DNA of 53,070 nucleotides, taken from NCBI RefSeq assembly GCF_001050195.2, contig NZ_DF967966.1:193643-246712 (forward strand), in the 5' to 3' direction. Every line of letters begins with the position of its first letter. Position 1 is the first letter of the stretch. A model generated the notes under the pieces. That model was not told the DNA's origin. It did no database searches and was given only the letters and a program-made list of their open reading frames with translations. Of the stretch, positions 25,648 to 32,562 are shown one piece after another. The position numbers and the translations under genes are program-made. This DNA is from Anaerolinea thermolimosa. Lineage in GTDB: Bacteria; Chloroflexota; Anaerolineae; Anaerolineales; Anaerolineaceae.

Positions 25648-25729
25648 AATCTGTACTCTCAACAGAGCAAAAAGCAAGTTCGAATGCATCCCTGTGCGCA
25701 CACAAGTAAACAGCACTGGCGCACTTTTA

Positions 25730-25762
25730 AAATACATACTCCCTGTCGTTACCGGCAGGGAG
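25730..25762 (-). terminator. Riboswitch expression-platform hairpin
   Basis: In RNA sense a stem CTCCCTG / CAGGGAG, extended by an inner CGG/CCG-like pairing, is followed by TATGTATTTT. It lies between the cobalamin aptamer and btuF and looks like the intrinsic terminator that closes when B12 is bound. Confidence 0.5.
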
Positions 25763-25827
25763 GTGGAATCAGGCGAGGGTCGAGCCCATCGTGCTTCCCA
25801 CCTCCTTTCAGCGAGGTTGTGAGAAAC

Positions 25828-25955
25828 GCTCCTCAGGCGGTCGACCTGGCTTACCGAGAACAGCACCCGTCTCGGTTTACAGTTGCGCCACAGCGCCGGA
25901 CTTTCACCGGCTTCGCCATTCTGCCCTGCCCATCCGGGAGCAGAGCACCTGAGGG
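25828..25955 (-). promoter_or_regulatory. Cobalamin riboswitch
   Basis: Read on the minus strand, the region contains the conserved core GCCGGTGAAAGTCCGGCGCTG, then GGCGCAACTGTAAACC (CGCAACTGT core) and the B12 box GCCAGGTCGACCGCCTG (25850-25834). These elements occur in the order and spacing of the AdoCbl-type aptamer, beginning with an AGGTGCTCTG near 25951. It lies about 180 bases before btuF and 13 bases after its promoter's expected start. B12 binding should shut the uptake operon off. Confidence 0.93.
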
Positions 25956-25974
25956 CATCTATTCAATTGCAAAA

Positions 25975-26003
25975 ATTGTAGTAGAACTAACGCCTCACGT
26001 CAA
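25975..26003 (-). promoter_or_regulatory. Promoter of the riboswitch-btuFCD operon
   Basis: TTGACG (26003-25998), 17 bases, TACAAT (25980-25975) on the minus strand. Transcription would start near 25968, immediately before the cobalamin aptamer. Confidence 0.75.
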
Positions 26004-26012
26004 GGAAAAAAG

Positions 26013-27431
26013 CTAATCTGTCTTTCTTGCGCGGGGGGTCTTTTTGGCCTGCGCCGGAGCCACGTAGGCCGGGGCCAGAATGCCAAAGAAAGTGCACAGG
26101 CGCGTGTCGAGCATGCGGCTGCGGATGCGCGGGTCGAGTTCATCCAGGCGGCTGGCGGTGGTGATCACGGTGGGGAGCTCGGCGGTATAACGGTGATTGA
26201 AGATCTGGTACAGCTTTTCGCGTGCCCACGGCGAGGCATTCTGAGTGCCCAGATCATCGAGAATGAGCAGGCGCGCTGATCGAACTTCCTCGAACACCTC
26301 GTCATACGAGACTGTGCTGTTCGGGCTGAAGGTCGAGCGCAGGTGATCCAGCAGGTCTGGAACCACCACAAAAATAGGCGGTTGCCCCCGGCTTGCCTGG
26401 TAGTTGCCAATCGCCGCTGCCAGGTGCGTCTTGCCACAACCATAAGTTCCCGAAAAAACCAGCCAGCCGCGCGGATTTTCGGCAAAGGTCTGCGCCAGCT
26501 GGAAGGCCTTTTCCAGGTTGGCGCGCTCTTCAGGAGAGAGTTTCTCACGCTCGCGCATATTGAAGCTTCCAAAGGTCATGCGGCTGTAGAGGGGGAGCGC
26601 CGAAAGACGCGGCTGGGTGGTATCTACCAGCGGCTGACGGTAATCCTGAGCGTTGATCTTCACCATCGTCACCAGTTCGGGGTCGCGCAGGCGCGATTGA
26701 ATGCGCCCTTCGATCTCTTCCAGGGGCTGGTTGGTGGTCACCACAGTGGGCAGGCGGTTGACGTACCGGTGGTTAAAAATTTGATACAGTTTTTCCTGGG
26801 CCCACGGGGTGGCATTCTGCGTGCCCAGGTCATCCATCACCAGCAGTGCAATATTGCGGATTTCTTCAAAGCGGGTTTCAAAATCTTCGTCCAGAGCCCC
26901 GTAGGCGTAACGCAGCCAGTCGAGCAGGTCGGGTACGGTAAGGAAGAGGGTTGGCACCCCCATGCTGACCGCGAAATTGGCAATCGCCGCCGCCAGGTGA
27001 GTCTTCCCTACTCCGTAGGCTCCGGTCAACAGCAGCCATCCCGAAAGCGTGCGCGCAAAGGTTTGTGCCTGGTCGAAGGCATACTTCAACGAACGTACCT
27101 GCTCATCTCCCAGCCCCACGCGCCCCTGCACCTTGAAGGTCTCAAAGGTCATCCCGCTGAAGGCCGTCAGGTTGCTCAATCGATAGACCCGCTGATAGGC
27201 CATGCGCGCCACTTCCTGCGCCCGGCAGCTACAGATTTCCACCTTGCCAAAATCGGGGTGGTCAATGGGCACATCGCGCCTGACGAAGCCCACTCCCCGA
27301 CAAATCGGGCAGTTGGGGTCGCCGGGAAGGCTTTTCGAAGCCGCCGCCTCAGTGTTCGATGAAGTCGGCGAACTCTCCTTCGACATACCTGCGGCGATCT
27401 TTCGCAGAGTCTCGTCGATTGGTTTCGTCAC
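26013..27431 (-). CDS. Helicase-loader-like ATPase with two tandem AAA+ domains and a zinc motif
   Basis: 472 residues. An N-terminal CPIC...CSC motif (Cys41, Cys44, Cys67, Cys69) resembles the zinc-binding region of DnaI/DnaC-type loaders. Two full DnaC-like AAA+ domains follow. Domain 1 has Walker A GAYGVGKT (137-144), Walker B LLVMDD (196-201) and sensor TTNQ; domain 2 has GTYGCGKT (328-335), LLILDD (388-393) and sensor TTAS. Long stretches match between the copies (DDLGTQNA-PWA-EKLYQIFNHRY), so this is an internal duplication. The GTG start has AGGAGGAAGG upstream and lies 83 bases inside the DnaD-like gene. Context suggests loading of DnaB at the origin. IstB was considered, but no transposase is present. 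Confidence 0.9.
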   Translation of the reverse strand: MTKPIDETLRKIAAGMSKESSPTSSNTEAAASKSLPGDPNCPICRGVGFVRRDVPIDHPDFGKVEICSCRAQEVARMAYQRVYRLSNLTAFSGMTFETFKVQGRVGLGDEQVRSLKYAFDQAQTFARTLSGWLLLTGAYGVGKTHLAAAIANFAVSMGVPTLFLTVPDLLDWLRYAYGALDEDFETRFEEIRNIALLVMDDLGTQNATPWAQEKLYQIFNHRYVNRLPTVVTTNQPLEEIEGRIQSRLRDPELVTMVKINAQDYRQPLVDTTQPRLSALPLYSRMTFGSFNMREREKLSPEERANLEKAFQLAQTFAENPRGWLVFSGTYGCGKTHLAAAIGNYQASRGQPPIFVVVPDLLDHLRSTFSPNSTVSYDEVFEEVRSARLLILDDLGTQNASPWAREKLYQIFNHRYTAELPTVITTASRLDELDPRIRSRMLDTRLCTFFGILAPAYVAPAQAKKTPRARKTD

Positions 27432-28029
27432 GTCCTTCCTCCTGCCACGATTTTAAAATGGCCTCAATATATTTCCAGCGGCGCACGTTCTTCTCCACCG
27501 CAATTTTAAAAGCCTCTTCGATCCACGCCTGCGGGTAGGTCTGCTCGGCCTCCTGCAACACTTCCCCGATCAGAGGGGTGAGCGGCCCGATGTTTTGCTC
27601 ATAAAGGCGGAAAATGTTGGGGCGTTCCACCTCCAGTGAAACCCCCGCCCGTTCCCCTTCCAGCGGGTTCCATTCTCCGCGGTGAATGGCCTGCACTGCC
27701 GCCCGCCCACGCGGGCTGTTGAGGAAGTACAGCGCCTCTTCCCCAGCGTCCTTCACCGTCACCCGCAGAAACGTGCCGCGCTGAACCGCCCGTTCGAGAG
27801 CGTCCTTCAGCCCTTCTTCACCCAGGTCTTTCAACAGACGCGCTTCATCGGTAAAATCTTTATACGTCAGAAACCGCACCTTCCCTTCCATGCGTTCCAG
27901 AAACCACAACGCATACAGGGTGACCTTCAGCTCGGCCAGGGTATCGATCTCGGGTAACAGATCGCTGAAAAACTGGGCCGGCAGGCGCGTCAGGCGCATT
28001 TTGCCGTCGGTAAAGCCTGCAAAGGGCAT
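27349..28029 (-). CDS. DnaD-domain replication protein
   Basis: 226 residues. The N-terminal half (about 1-120) is compatible with a winged-helix domain (LTRLPAQFFSDLLPEIDTLA); the C-terminal half is a clear DnaD/DnaB-type domain: RLYEQNIGPLTPLIGEVLQE, then AWIEEAFKIAVEKN and WKYIEAILKSW, the YxxxIxKxW-like signature. In Firmicutes DnaD remodels origin DNA and recruits the helicase with its loader. Its ATG shares one base with the dnaB stop (TGATG), and its end overlaps the loader gene by 83 bases, so dnaB, dnaD-like and loader genes form one tight replication-initiation operon. Confidence 0.88.
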   Translation of the reverse strand: MPFAGFTDGKMRLTRLPAQFFSDLLPEIDTLAELKVTLYALWFLERMEGKVRFLTYKDFTDEARLLKDLGEEGLKDALERAVQRGTFLRVTVKDAGEEALYFLNSPRGRAAVQAIHRGEWNPLEGERAGVSLEVERPNIFRLYEQNIGPLTPLIGEVLQEAEQTYPQAWIEEAFKIAVEKNVRRWKYIEAILKSWQEEGRDETNRRDSAKDRRRYVEGEFADFIEH

Positions 28030-30686
28030 CAGCGCCGACCTCCGGGCAGCTGCGCGGCGTTTTCAAAGCGCGCCAGGTTGTTCAAGAAGACCAGTTCAAT
28101 CCCGCCGTGGGTTGGGCCATTGCGATGTTTGGCCACGATGATCTCGGCCAGATTGGCCCGCGGGTTATCTTTCTCCAGCGCATCGGGGCGATGAATGAAC
28201 ATCACCACATCGGCGTCCTGTTCCAGGCTGTTATGGACAATAATGTTATTGGCCACAAAATTATGATGTTGTGGAACCGTCAAATCATATACCGGTTCTT
28301 CGCCAGTAAAATCGATTGCAACCACCGCATCCCAATATACTTCGCTGTTTGCCAGTGCAGTCAACTTTTCTGAATGGAGAACATTTGCAAGACGGCTTGC
28401 TCTGATTCGGCTGATATTTTGTTTGTAGAGTGCTGTTCCACAGTAGGCGTTTCCAATGCTCGCCTGCAATTGACGGCTGGTAATTCCCTCGCTTTGCATA
28501 GCTGGAACAACCACCTGCCTCCACACACCGGCTGGAATTATGTCCCGATTGGTGTTAGCGACACGGTTTTGAATATAGTCGCAAACTTCCCGCAGTCGGC
28601 GTTCCCGGTAAGCGCCTACTGCCCCAATTTTTTCAGCAAAAAGGGTCAAATCGGGTTTCCCGGTAATGACCACGTTCCACTGATCCATCCCTTTACCATT
28701 TTGAGGAACACGCCTCAACAGAGCATTAATCCCTAAGCGGAGCAGGAGCGATTGAACATCCCGGGCCAATTGCTCACTACTGGATGCGTAGTAGGCGATA
28801 GCTCTGGTCCTCTTTCCCCGCGTTAATTGGATACTTCCATCGGTTGCCCATAAATAGCGTAAAAATAAGGCAATAGAATGCTCGGATTGGGAGAAAACAA
28901 TCGGCGGAACGAATTTTTCTGAAGAACGGAGGTTAAAAATACCCAATTCTTTCAACCAATCGGTCACCGGGCTGTGTACGCCATGGGTATGATGTCTTTT
29001 TGAAGTGAAAAATACCTGTAACCACGAATTTTGCGCCTGAATGCGCGGCTCAATTTGATCAGGGAAAACCGTCTGAGCAAGCCGCACGGCTTCCTGCGCT
29101 AAATCCAGTTCACCCGTGGTAAACTGATGAGCATGATGGGCAAGTATACAGCCATCCCCCAATAACAGCCCCAAGAAGGCCAGTTCCTCTTCACGTAAAG
29201 AAGAGTGGGAAGAGGCGGGGACTATCCGCGGCAGAGCAATCTTATCCCCAGGGGTTAATTCATCCAGCCGTTTCCATCCGTCCAATGTCAAGAAACGGTG
29301 ATTGGCAGTGGCTTCGATGCACCTGCCCAGAGCAGTGGTCAATCGCCATACTTTTTTTATTCCGGTTTCGAATGCTCTGCTAACTGGCACTGCTTCGAGT
29401 TTGAAAGTGGTCTCGTTTAATGCCCAGACATAGAAACCGCTCTTGCCAGCCAGTTCTCGAATGGGAACTTCCTCACCGCTTTCTGCAAGGGTGATGCGAG
29501 TGTTTCCTGTGAGGCAACCGCTCTCGCGCAAATCAGAAAGCACCGGTCTTTTATCGGCGCGCTGTTCCACCGCGCGCGAAAGCTGGGCGGCGGCCAGCAC
29601 CGGCACGTTCAACTCGCGGGCCAGCACCTTTAAATTGCGCGAAATATAGGAAACCTCCTGCACACGGTTATCGGTGCGCAGGTCGCCGCTCATCAATTGC
29701 AGATAATCTACGATGATCAGATCCAGTTCGTATTCCATGTGAAGGCGGCGGCACTTGGTGCGCAACTGCATGGGGGTGATGGCAGGGGTATCGTCCAGGT
29801 AAATGTGGGTGTCGGCCAGCACTTCAATGGCGTGGGTGAAGAGCGGCCACTCCTCTTCGGTTAACTTCCCGGTGCGCAGGCGCTGGGTGTCGATGCCCGT
29901 TTCCTGGGCAATCAGGCGTTGAACCAGCTGCTCGTTCGACATTTCCAGAGAGAACATGGCCACGTGTTTCTTATACTTCTGTGCGGCGTTCTTCATCACC
30001 GAAAGCATGAAACCCGTCTTCCCCATTCCGGGGCGCCCGGCTACGATCAGCAAATCCGATTTCTGCAGTCCGCCGAGCAGACGGTCGAGATCGGTTAAAC
30101 CGGTGGGCACCCCCATAATTTCATCGGTGCGCTGTGAAAGCTGATCGATACGGTCGTAGACATCGCTCAGCACCTGTTGAATGGGTTGCAGGTCGTGCCG
30201 AACGCGCCGCTCGCTGATTGAGAAGATCTTCTTCTCCGCTTCATCGATCACCGTATCGATGGATTGCTTCTGGTTGTACGCCAGTTGCGCCAGCTCATTG
30301 GCGGCATTCAACATGCGCCGCCGCAGAGAGTGCTCCTCCACGGTGTGCGCGTAGGCCTCTACGTTCAAGGCTGAAGGTGTCTGGTTGATCAGGGAAAGCA
30401 GGTAGGCCTGCCCGCCCACCTCTTCCAGCTGTCCCTGTTGCTCCAGTTCCTGAGAGACGGTCAGATAATCGATGGCAATGCGCTTCTCATGCAGGCGGGT
30501 GAAGGCTTCCCAGACCCAGCGGTTGCGCACGATGTAAAAATCTTCGCCCTTGAGGAACTGAGAAACCGTAAAGTACGCCTCAGGGTTGATCAGCACAGCG
30601 CCCAGCACGGCTTCTTCGGCCTGCCGGTTGTGGGGCGGGGCCTGGACTTCGGAAACGGGAATTTCTTCAGGATAAATGTCGCTCAT
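28029..30686 (-). CDS. dnaB: Replicative DNA helicase DnaB, interrupted by an intein
   Basis: 885 residues encoded; 456 remain after removal of a 429-residue intein, a normal DnaB size. The N-terminal collar domain includes PPHNRQAEEAVLGAVLINPE. The RecA-like domain has Walker A GRPGMGKT (217-224), Walker B LDLIIVDYLQLM and PVLAAAQLSR. The intein follows SDLRESG (Cys391 to Asn819), and the protein resumes at Ser820 with SLEQDADVVMFIHRP. DnaB unwinds DNA at the replication fork as a hexamer, so growth needs splicing. The ATG has no Shine-Dalgarno and a TGCTAGAAT lies 12 bases upstream, suggesting a leaderless or very short leader transcript. Operon with dnaD-like and loader genes. Confidence 0.97.
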   Translation of the reverse strand: MSDIYPEEIPVSEVQAPPHNRQAEEAVLGAVLINPEAYFTVSQFLKGEDFYIVRNRWVWEAFTRLHEKRIAIDYLTVSQELEQQGQLEEVGGQAYLLSLINQTPSALNVEAYAHTVEEHSLRRRMLNAANELAQLAYNQKQSIDTVIDEAEKKIFSISERRVRHDLQPIQQVLSDVYDRIDQLSQRTDEIMGVPTGLTDLDRLLGGLQKSDLLIVAGRPGMGKTGFMLSVMKNAAQKYKKHVAMFSLEMSNEQLVQRLIAQETGIDTQRLRTGKLTEEEWPLFTHAIEVLADTHIYLDDTPAITPMQLRTKCRRLHMEYELDLIIVDYLQLMSGDLRTDNRVQEVSYISRNLKVLARELNVPVLAAAQLSRAVEQRADKRPVLSDLRESGCLTGNTRITLAESGEEVPIRELAGKSGFYVWALNETTFKLEAVPVSRAFETGIKKVWRLTTALGRCIEATANHRFLTLDGWKRLDELTPGDKIALPRIVPASSHSSLREEELAFLGLLLGDGCILAHHAHQFTTGELDLAQEAVRLAQTVFPDQIEPRIQAQNSWLQVFFTSKRHHTHGVHSPVTDWLKELGIFNLRSSEKFVPPIVFSQSEHSIALFLRYLWATDGSIQLTRGKRTRAIAYYASSSEQLARDVQSLLLRLGINALLRRVPQNGKGMDQWNVVITGKPDLTLFAEKIGAVGAYRERRLREVCDYIQNRVANTNRDIIPAGVWRQVVVPAMQSEGITSRQLQASIGNAYCGTALYKQNISRIRASRLANVLHSEKLTALANSEVYWDAVVAIDFTGEEPVYDLTVPQHHNFVANNIIVHNSLEQDADVVMFIHRPDALEKDNPRANLAEIIVAKHRNGPTHGGIELVFLNNLARFENAAQLPGGRR
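28230..29516 (-). mobile_element. Full-length DnaB intein with LAGLIDADG homing endonuclease
   Basis: Encodes residues 391-819 of the dnaB product. It starts CLTGNTRITLAESGEEVPI (Cys391), has the B block TANHRFLTLDGWKRLDEL (His463) and ends DLTVPQHHNFVANNIIVHN with penultimate His and terminal Asn819, followed by Ser820. The ends and insertion site match the Synechocystis-type DnaB intein between RESG and S-x-EQDAD. An endonuclease domain lies between: LAFLGLLLGDGC (Asp511) and FLRYLWATDGS (Asp616) are the two LAGLIDADG helices with their acidic residues intact. The DNA is visibly poorer in G+C than the flanking extein, which points to horizontal arrival. All splicing residues are present, so it should be active. 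Confidence 0.96.
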
Positions 30687-30698
30687 CAGATTATTCTG

Positions 30699-30707
30699 AT
30701 TCTAGCA
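30699..30707 (-). promoter_or_regulatory. Extended -10 promoter of dnaB
   Basis: TGCTAGAAT on the minus strand, with TTGACT further upstream at a longer than usual distance (21 bases). Transcription would start near 30692, about six bases before the dnaB ATG. Confidence 0.5.
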
Positions 30708-30812
30708 GGAAGTGCAGAAAATTCCAGTCAAGAATCCTCTTTTCCCCCTCTTCAAAATCCGGGTCACAGGGGAGGGGTAGTCAGAGTGGGGTTTAGAAAA
30801 CCATGCCCATCA

Positions 30813-30841
30813 TTGACAGCCTTACGCACCTGAGGTATCCT
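30813..30841 (+). promoter_or_regulatory. Promoter of the SRP RNA gene
   Basis: TTGACA (30813-30818), 17 bases, TATCCT (30836-30841). The predicted start near 30847 coincides with the 5' end of the SRP RNA closing stem. Confidence 0.75.
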
Positions 30842-30845
30842 TGGA

Positions 30846-30957
30846 GCGCGTCCGGGTGGGACCGGCGCGGCAGAACCCACCGAACCCCGCCAGGTCTGAG
30901 AAGAAGCAACGGTAAGGAGGTCCTTCTGGGCGCCGCCGGCAAACCTGCCCGGCGCAC
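30846..30957 (+). ncRNA. ffs: Signal recognition particle RNA (small bacterial type, 4.5S-like)
   Basis: The apical domain reads CCAGG-TCT-GAGA-AGA-AGCA-ACGG at 30890-30912. This matches the universally conserved helix 8 of SRP RNA (CAGG-UCC-GNRA-GGA-AGCA in E. coli) with identical spacing of both internal loops and a GNRA tetraloop. The flanks can form the long rod: GCGC and CCGGG at 30846-30856 pair with CCCGGCGC at 30948-30955, CCGGCG pairs with CGCCGG, and AGAA with TTCT. The RNA joins Ffh and targets membrane proteins to SecYEG. It lies between the divergent dnaB gene and a methyltransferase gene; a frame running through it from 30803 is not coding. Confidence 0.88.
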
Positions 30958-31012
30958 TTCTTTGAAGCGAGAGTCATCCCACCTGCCTGTGCCAGTGCCA
31001 GTTGACGAAACG

Positions 31013-31909
31013 ATGAACTCCATTCCCGTTTGCAATTACGAGGGCTCCGATTATCAGCAATCCTTCTGGGAGCGCGGCGGGCGCGCCTATGAAGATGGTT
31101 GTGAGCGAATCGCCCTGCGCCGCCTGCTCCCGGTGGGGCAGGAGCATGAGCGCCTTCTTGAGCTTGGTGCCGGAGCCGGGCGCAACACCCTGCGTTACGT
31201 TGGCTACGGGGAGATCACCCTGGTAGATTACTCACGCACTCAGCTCGAGCAGGCCCGCCAGCGCCTTGGTGATGGCAGGCGCTTCCGCTACGTTGCCGCA
31301 GATATCTACTACCTTCCTTTTGCACCTGCTCAGTTCCATGCGGCCACCATGATCCGTACGCTCCATCACATGGTGGAGCCGCGCCTTGCCCTCGATCAGG
31401 TGCGGAGGGTGCTCAGGCCCGGAGCCATTTTTATCCTGGAATATGCCAACAAACAAAACCTCAAGGCAGTGCTGCGCTACCTGTTACGGCGGCAGAGCTG
31501 GAGCCCCTTCAGCCCTGAACCGGTCGAATTTGCCCCTCTCAACTTCGATTTTCACCCGGCCACCGTGCGCACCTGGCTGCAGGCCAGCGGTTTTGCCGTC
31601 GAAAGGCAACTCACCGTCTCGCACTTTAGAGTGGGTCTGTTCAAACGCCTGTTCCCACAGGGCTGGCTGGTGGCGCTCGACTCGGTCGCTCAGCTCACCG
31701 GTGACCTGTGGCAGCTCAGCCCGAGTGTCTTTGCACGTTGTCGTGCGGTAGGTACTCCCTCTGCAGAATCTTCGGCAGAACCGTTCGTCTTTCGCTGTCC
31801 GGCCTGCGGTCATGCTCCTCTAGAGGATACCCCGCCGCGCATCCTTTGCCCGGAATGCAGGCGTGAATACCCCGCCGAAGACGGCATTTACGATTTTCGC
31901 ATCCGTTGA
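31013..31909 (+). CDS. Class I SAM-dependent methyltransferase with C-terminal zinc-ribbon-like motif
   Basis: 298 residues from the ATG at 31013; a longer frame from 30803 is ruled out because it crosses the SRP RNA. The SAM-binding motif I is LLELGAGAGRNTLR, motif II YVAADIYYLPFA, and a post-motif LRPGAIFILEYAN follows, as in UbiE/Methyltransf_11 enzymes. The last 40 residues carry two Cys pairs (CPACG and CPEC) typical of a Trm112-like or zinc-ribbon element (RREYPAEDGIYDFR). The Trm112-type end may suggest a tRNA or protein substrate, or simply a fused stabiliser. No Shine-Dalgarno is obvious. Confidence 0.85.
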   Translation: MNSIPVCNYEGSDYQQSFWERGGRAYEDGCERIALRRLLPVGQEHERLLELGAGAGRNTLRYVGYGEITLVDYSRTQLEQARQRLGDGRRFRYVAADIYYLPFAPAQFHAATMIRTLHHMVEPRLALDQVRRVLRPGAIFILEYANKQNLKAVLRYLLRRQSWSPFSPEPVEFAPLNFDFHPATVRTWLQASGFAVERQLTVSHFRVGLFKRLFPQGWLVALDSVAQLTGDLWQLSPSVFARCRAVGTPSAESSAEPFVFRCPACGHAPLEDTPPRILCPECRREYPAEDGIYDFRIR

Positions 31910-31978
31910 CCGGTGTTGCGGGAGTGCCAGGAACAGAGGGGGATTCTCTTCGGAGGGCAAAACAACCGACCGGGTTCT

Positions 31979-31988
31979 ATGCTACAAT
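31979..31988 (+). promoter_or_regulatory. Extended -10 promoter upstream of the small membrane protein
   Basis: ATGCTACAAT, identical to the element before the kinase at 13459, lies about 50 bases before the ATG at 32040. It would drive the small membrane protein gene and holA. Confidence 0.45.
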
Positions 31989-32039
31989 TCACTCTGCTCC
32001 ATCTTGAGCCAGGTTTTGTTCTTCACCCCCGGAGGTAAT

Positions 32040-32546
32040 ATGTCGATACTCGATTGGGGTCCCATCGGGCGCACCCGCCGTAACCATGCCCTCGAACACG
32101 CCACCCTGAGCGTGCTGGCCGAACGCACACCCAACCTGCGCCTGGGAGGCTATTCGGATGATCGTGGTTTCTGGCTGGTGGGCAACGTCTCTACCGAAGC
32201 CGTGGTTGAGGCCATACAGACCGCCCTGGCGCGGCTTGAGGCGGGGGAACGTTCTCTGGCCATTCATCCTAACTGCGGAACCAATTTCGCCGCCGCAGGT
32301 ATGCTGGCGGGCACGATGGCCTGGCTGGGAATGATGGGTGTAGGGCGTGGATGGCGCTCAAAACTGGAGCGCTGGCCGATCATCGTTTCGCTGGTGACCC
32401 TGGCCATGATCTTTGCTCAACCGCTGGGGCCCTGGCTCCAGGAACGCATTACCACCCATGCCGCTCTGGATGGCCTTCGGGTGGTTGAAATCAGGCGGCA
32501 AATGCACGGTGACCTGCCCGTTCACCGTGTGCTCACGCGCGGATGA
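32040..32546 (+). CDS. Small membrane protein resembling DUF6391 proteins
   Basis: 168 residues from the ATG at 32040, behind GGAGG at 32031-32035. The N-terminal region RTRRNHALEHATLSVLAER has the H-A-L-E-H-A-T pattern I associate with DUF6391. Two hydrophobic stretches follow (about 82-100 and 112-130; AAGMLAGTMAWLGMMGVG and IIVSLVTLAMIFAQPLG), so it is likely a membrane protein. The C-terminus is charged and ends near the holA start. The function is unknown. The HALEHA motif with two His and a Glu could bind a metal; this is only an idea. Confidence 0.7.
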   Translation: MSILDWGPIGRTRRNHALEHATLSVLAERTPNLRLGGYSDDRGFWLVGNVSTEAVVEAIQTALARLEAGERSLAIHPNCGTNFAAAGMLAGTMAWLGMMGVGRGWRSKLERWPIIVSLVTLAMIFAQPLGPWLQERITTHAALDGLRVVEIRRQMHGDLPVHRVLTRG

Positions 32547-32562
32547 TCTGAGGTTCCGGCGC

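Noticed and set aside
25672-25700. tRNA T-loop-like GTTCGAAT
   Set aside because: No acceptor, D or anticodon stems can be formed around it.
26013-27431. IstB-type transposition helper
   Set aside because: Walker motifs are similar, but there is no transposase or terminal repeat, and the gene sits in a dnaB-dnaD operon.
30803-31012. 70-residue N-terminal extension of the methyltransferase
   Set aside because: The segment holds the SRP RNA and its promoter, and the translated extension is unlike a protein domain.
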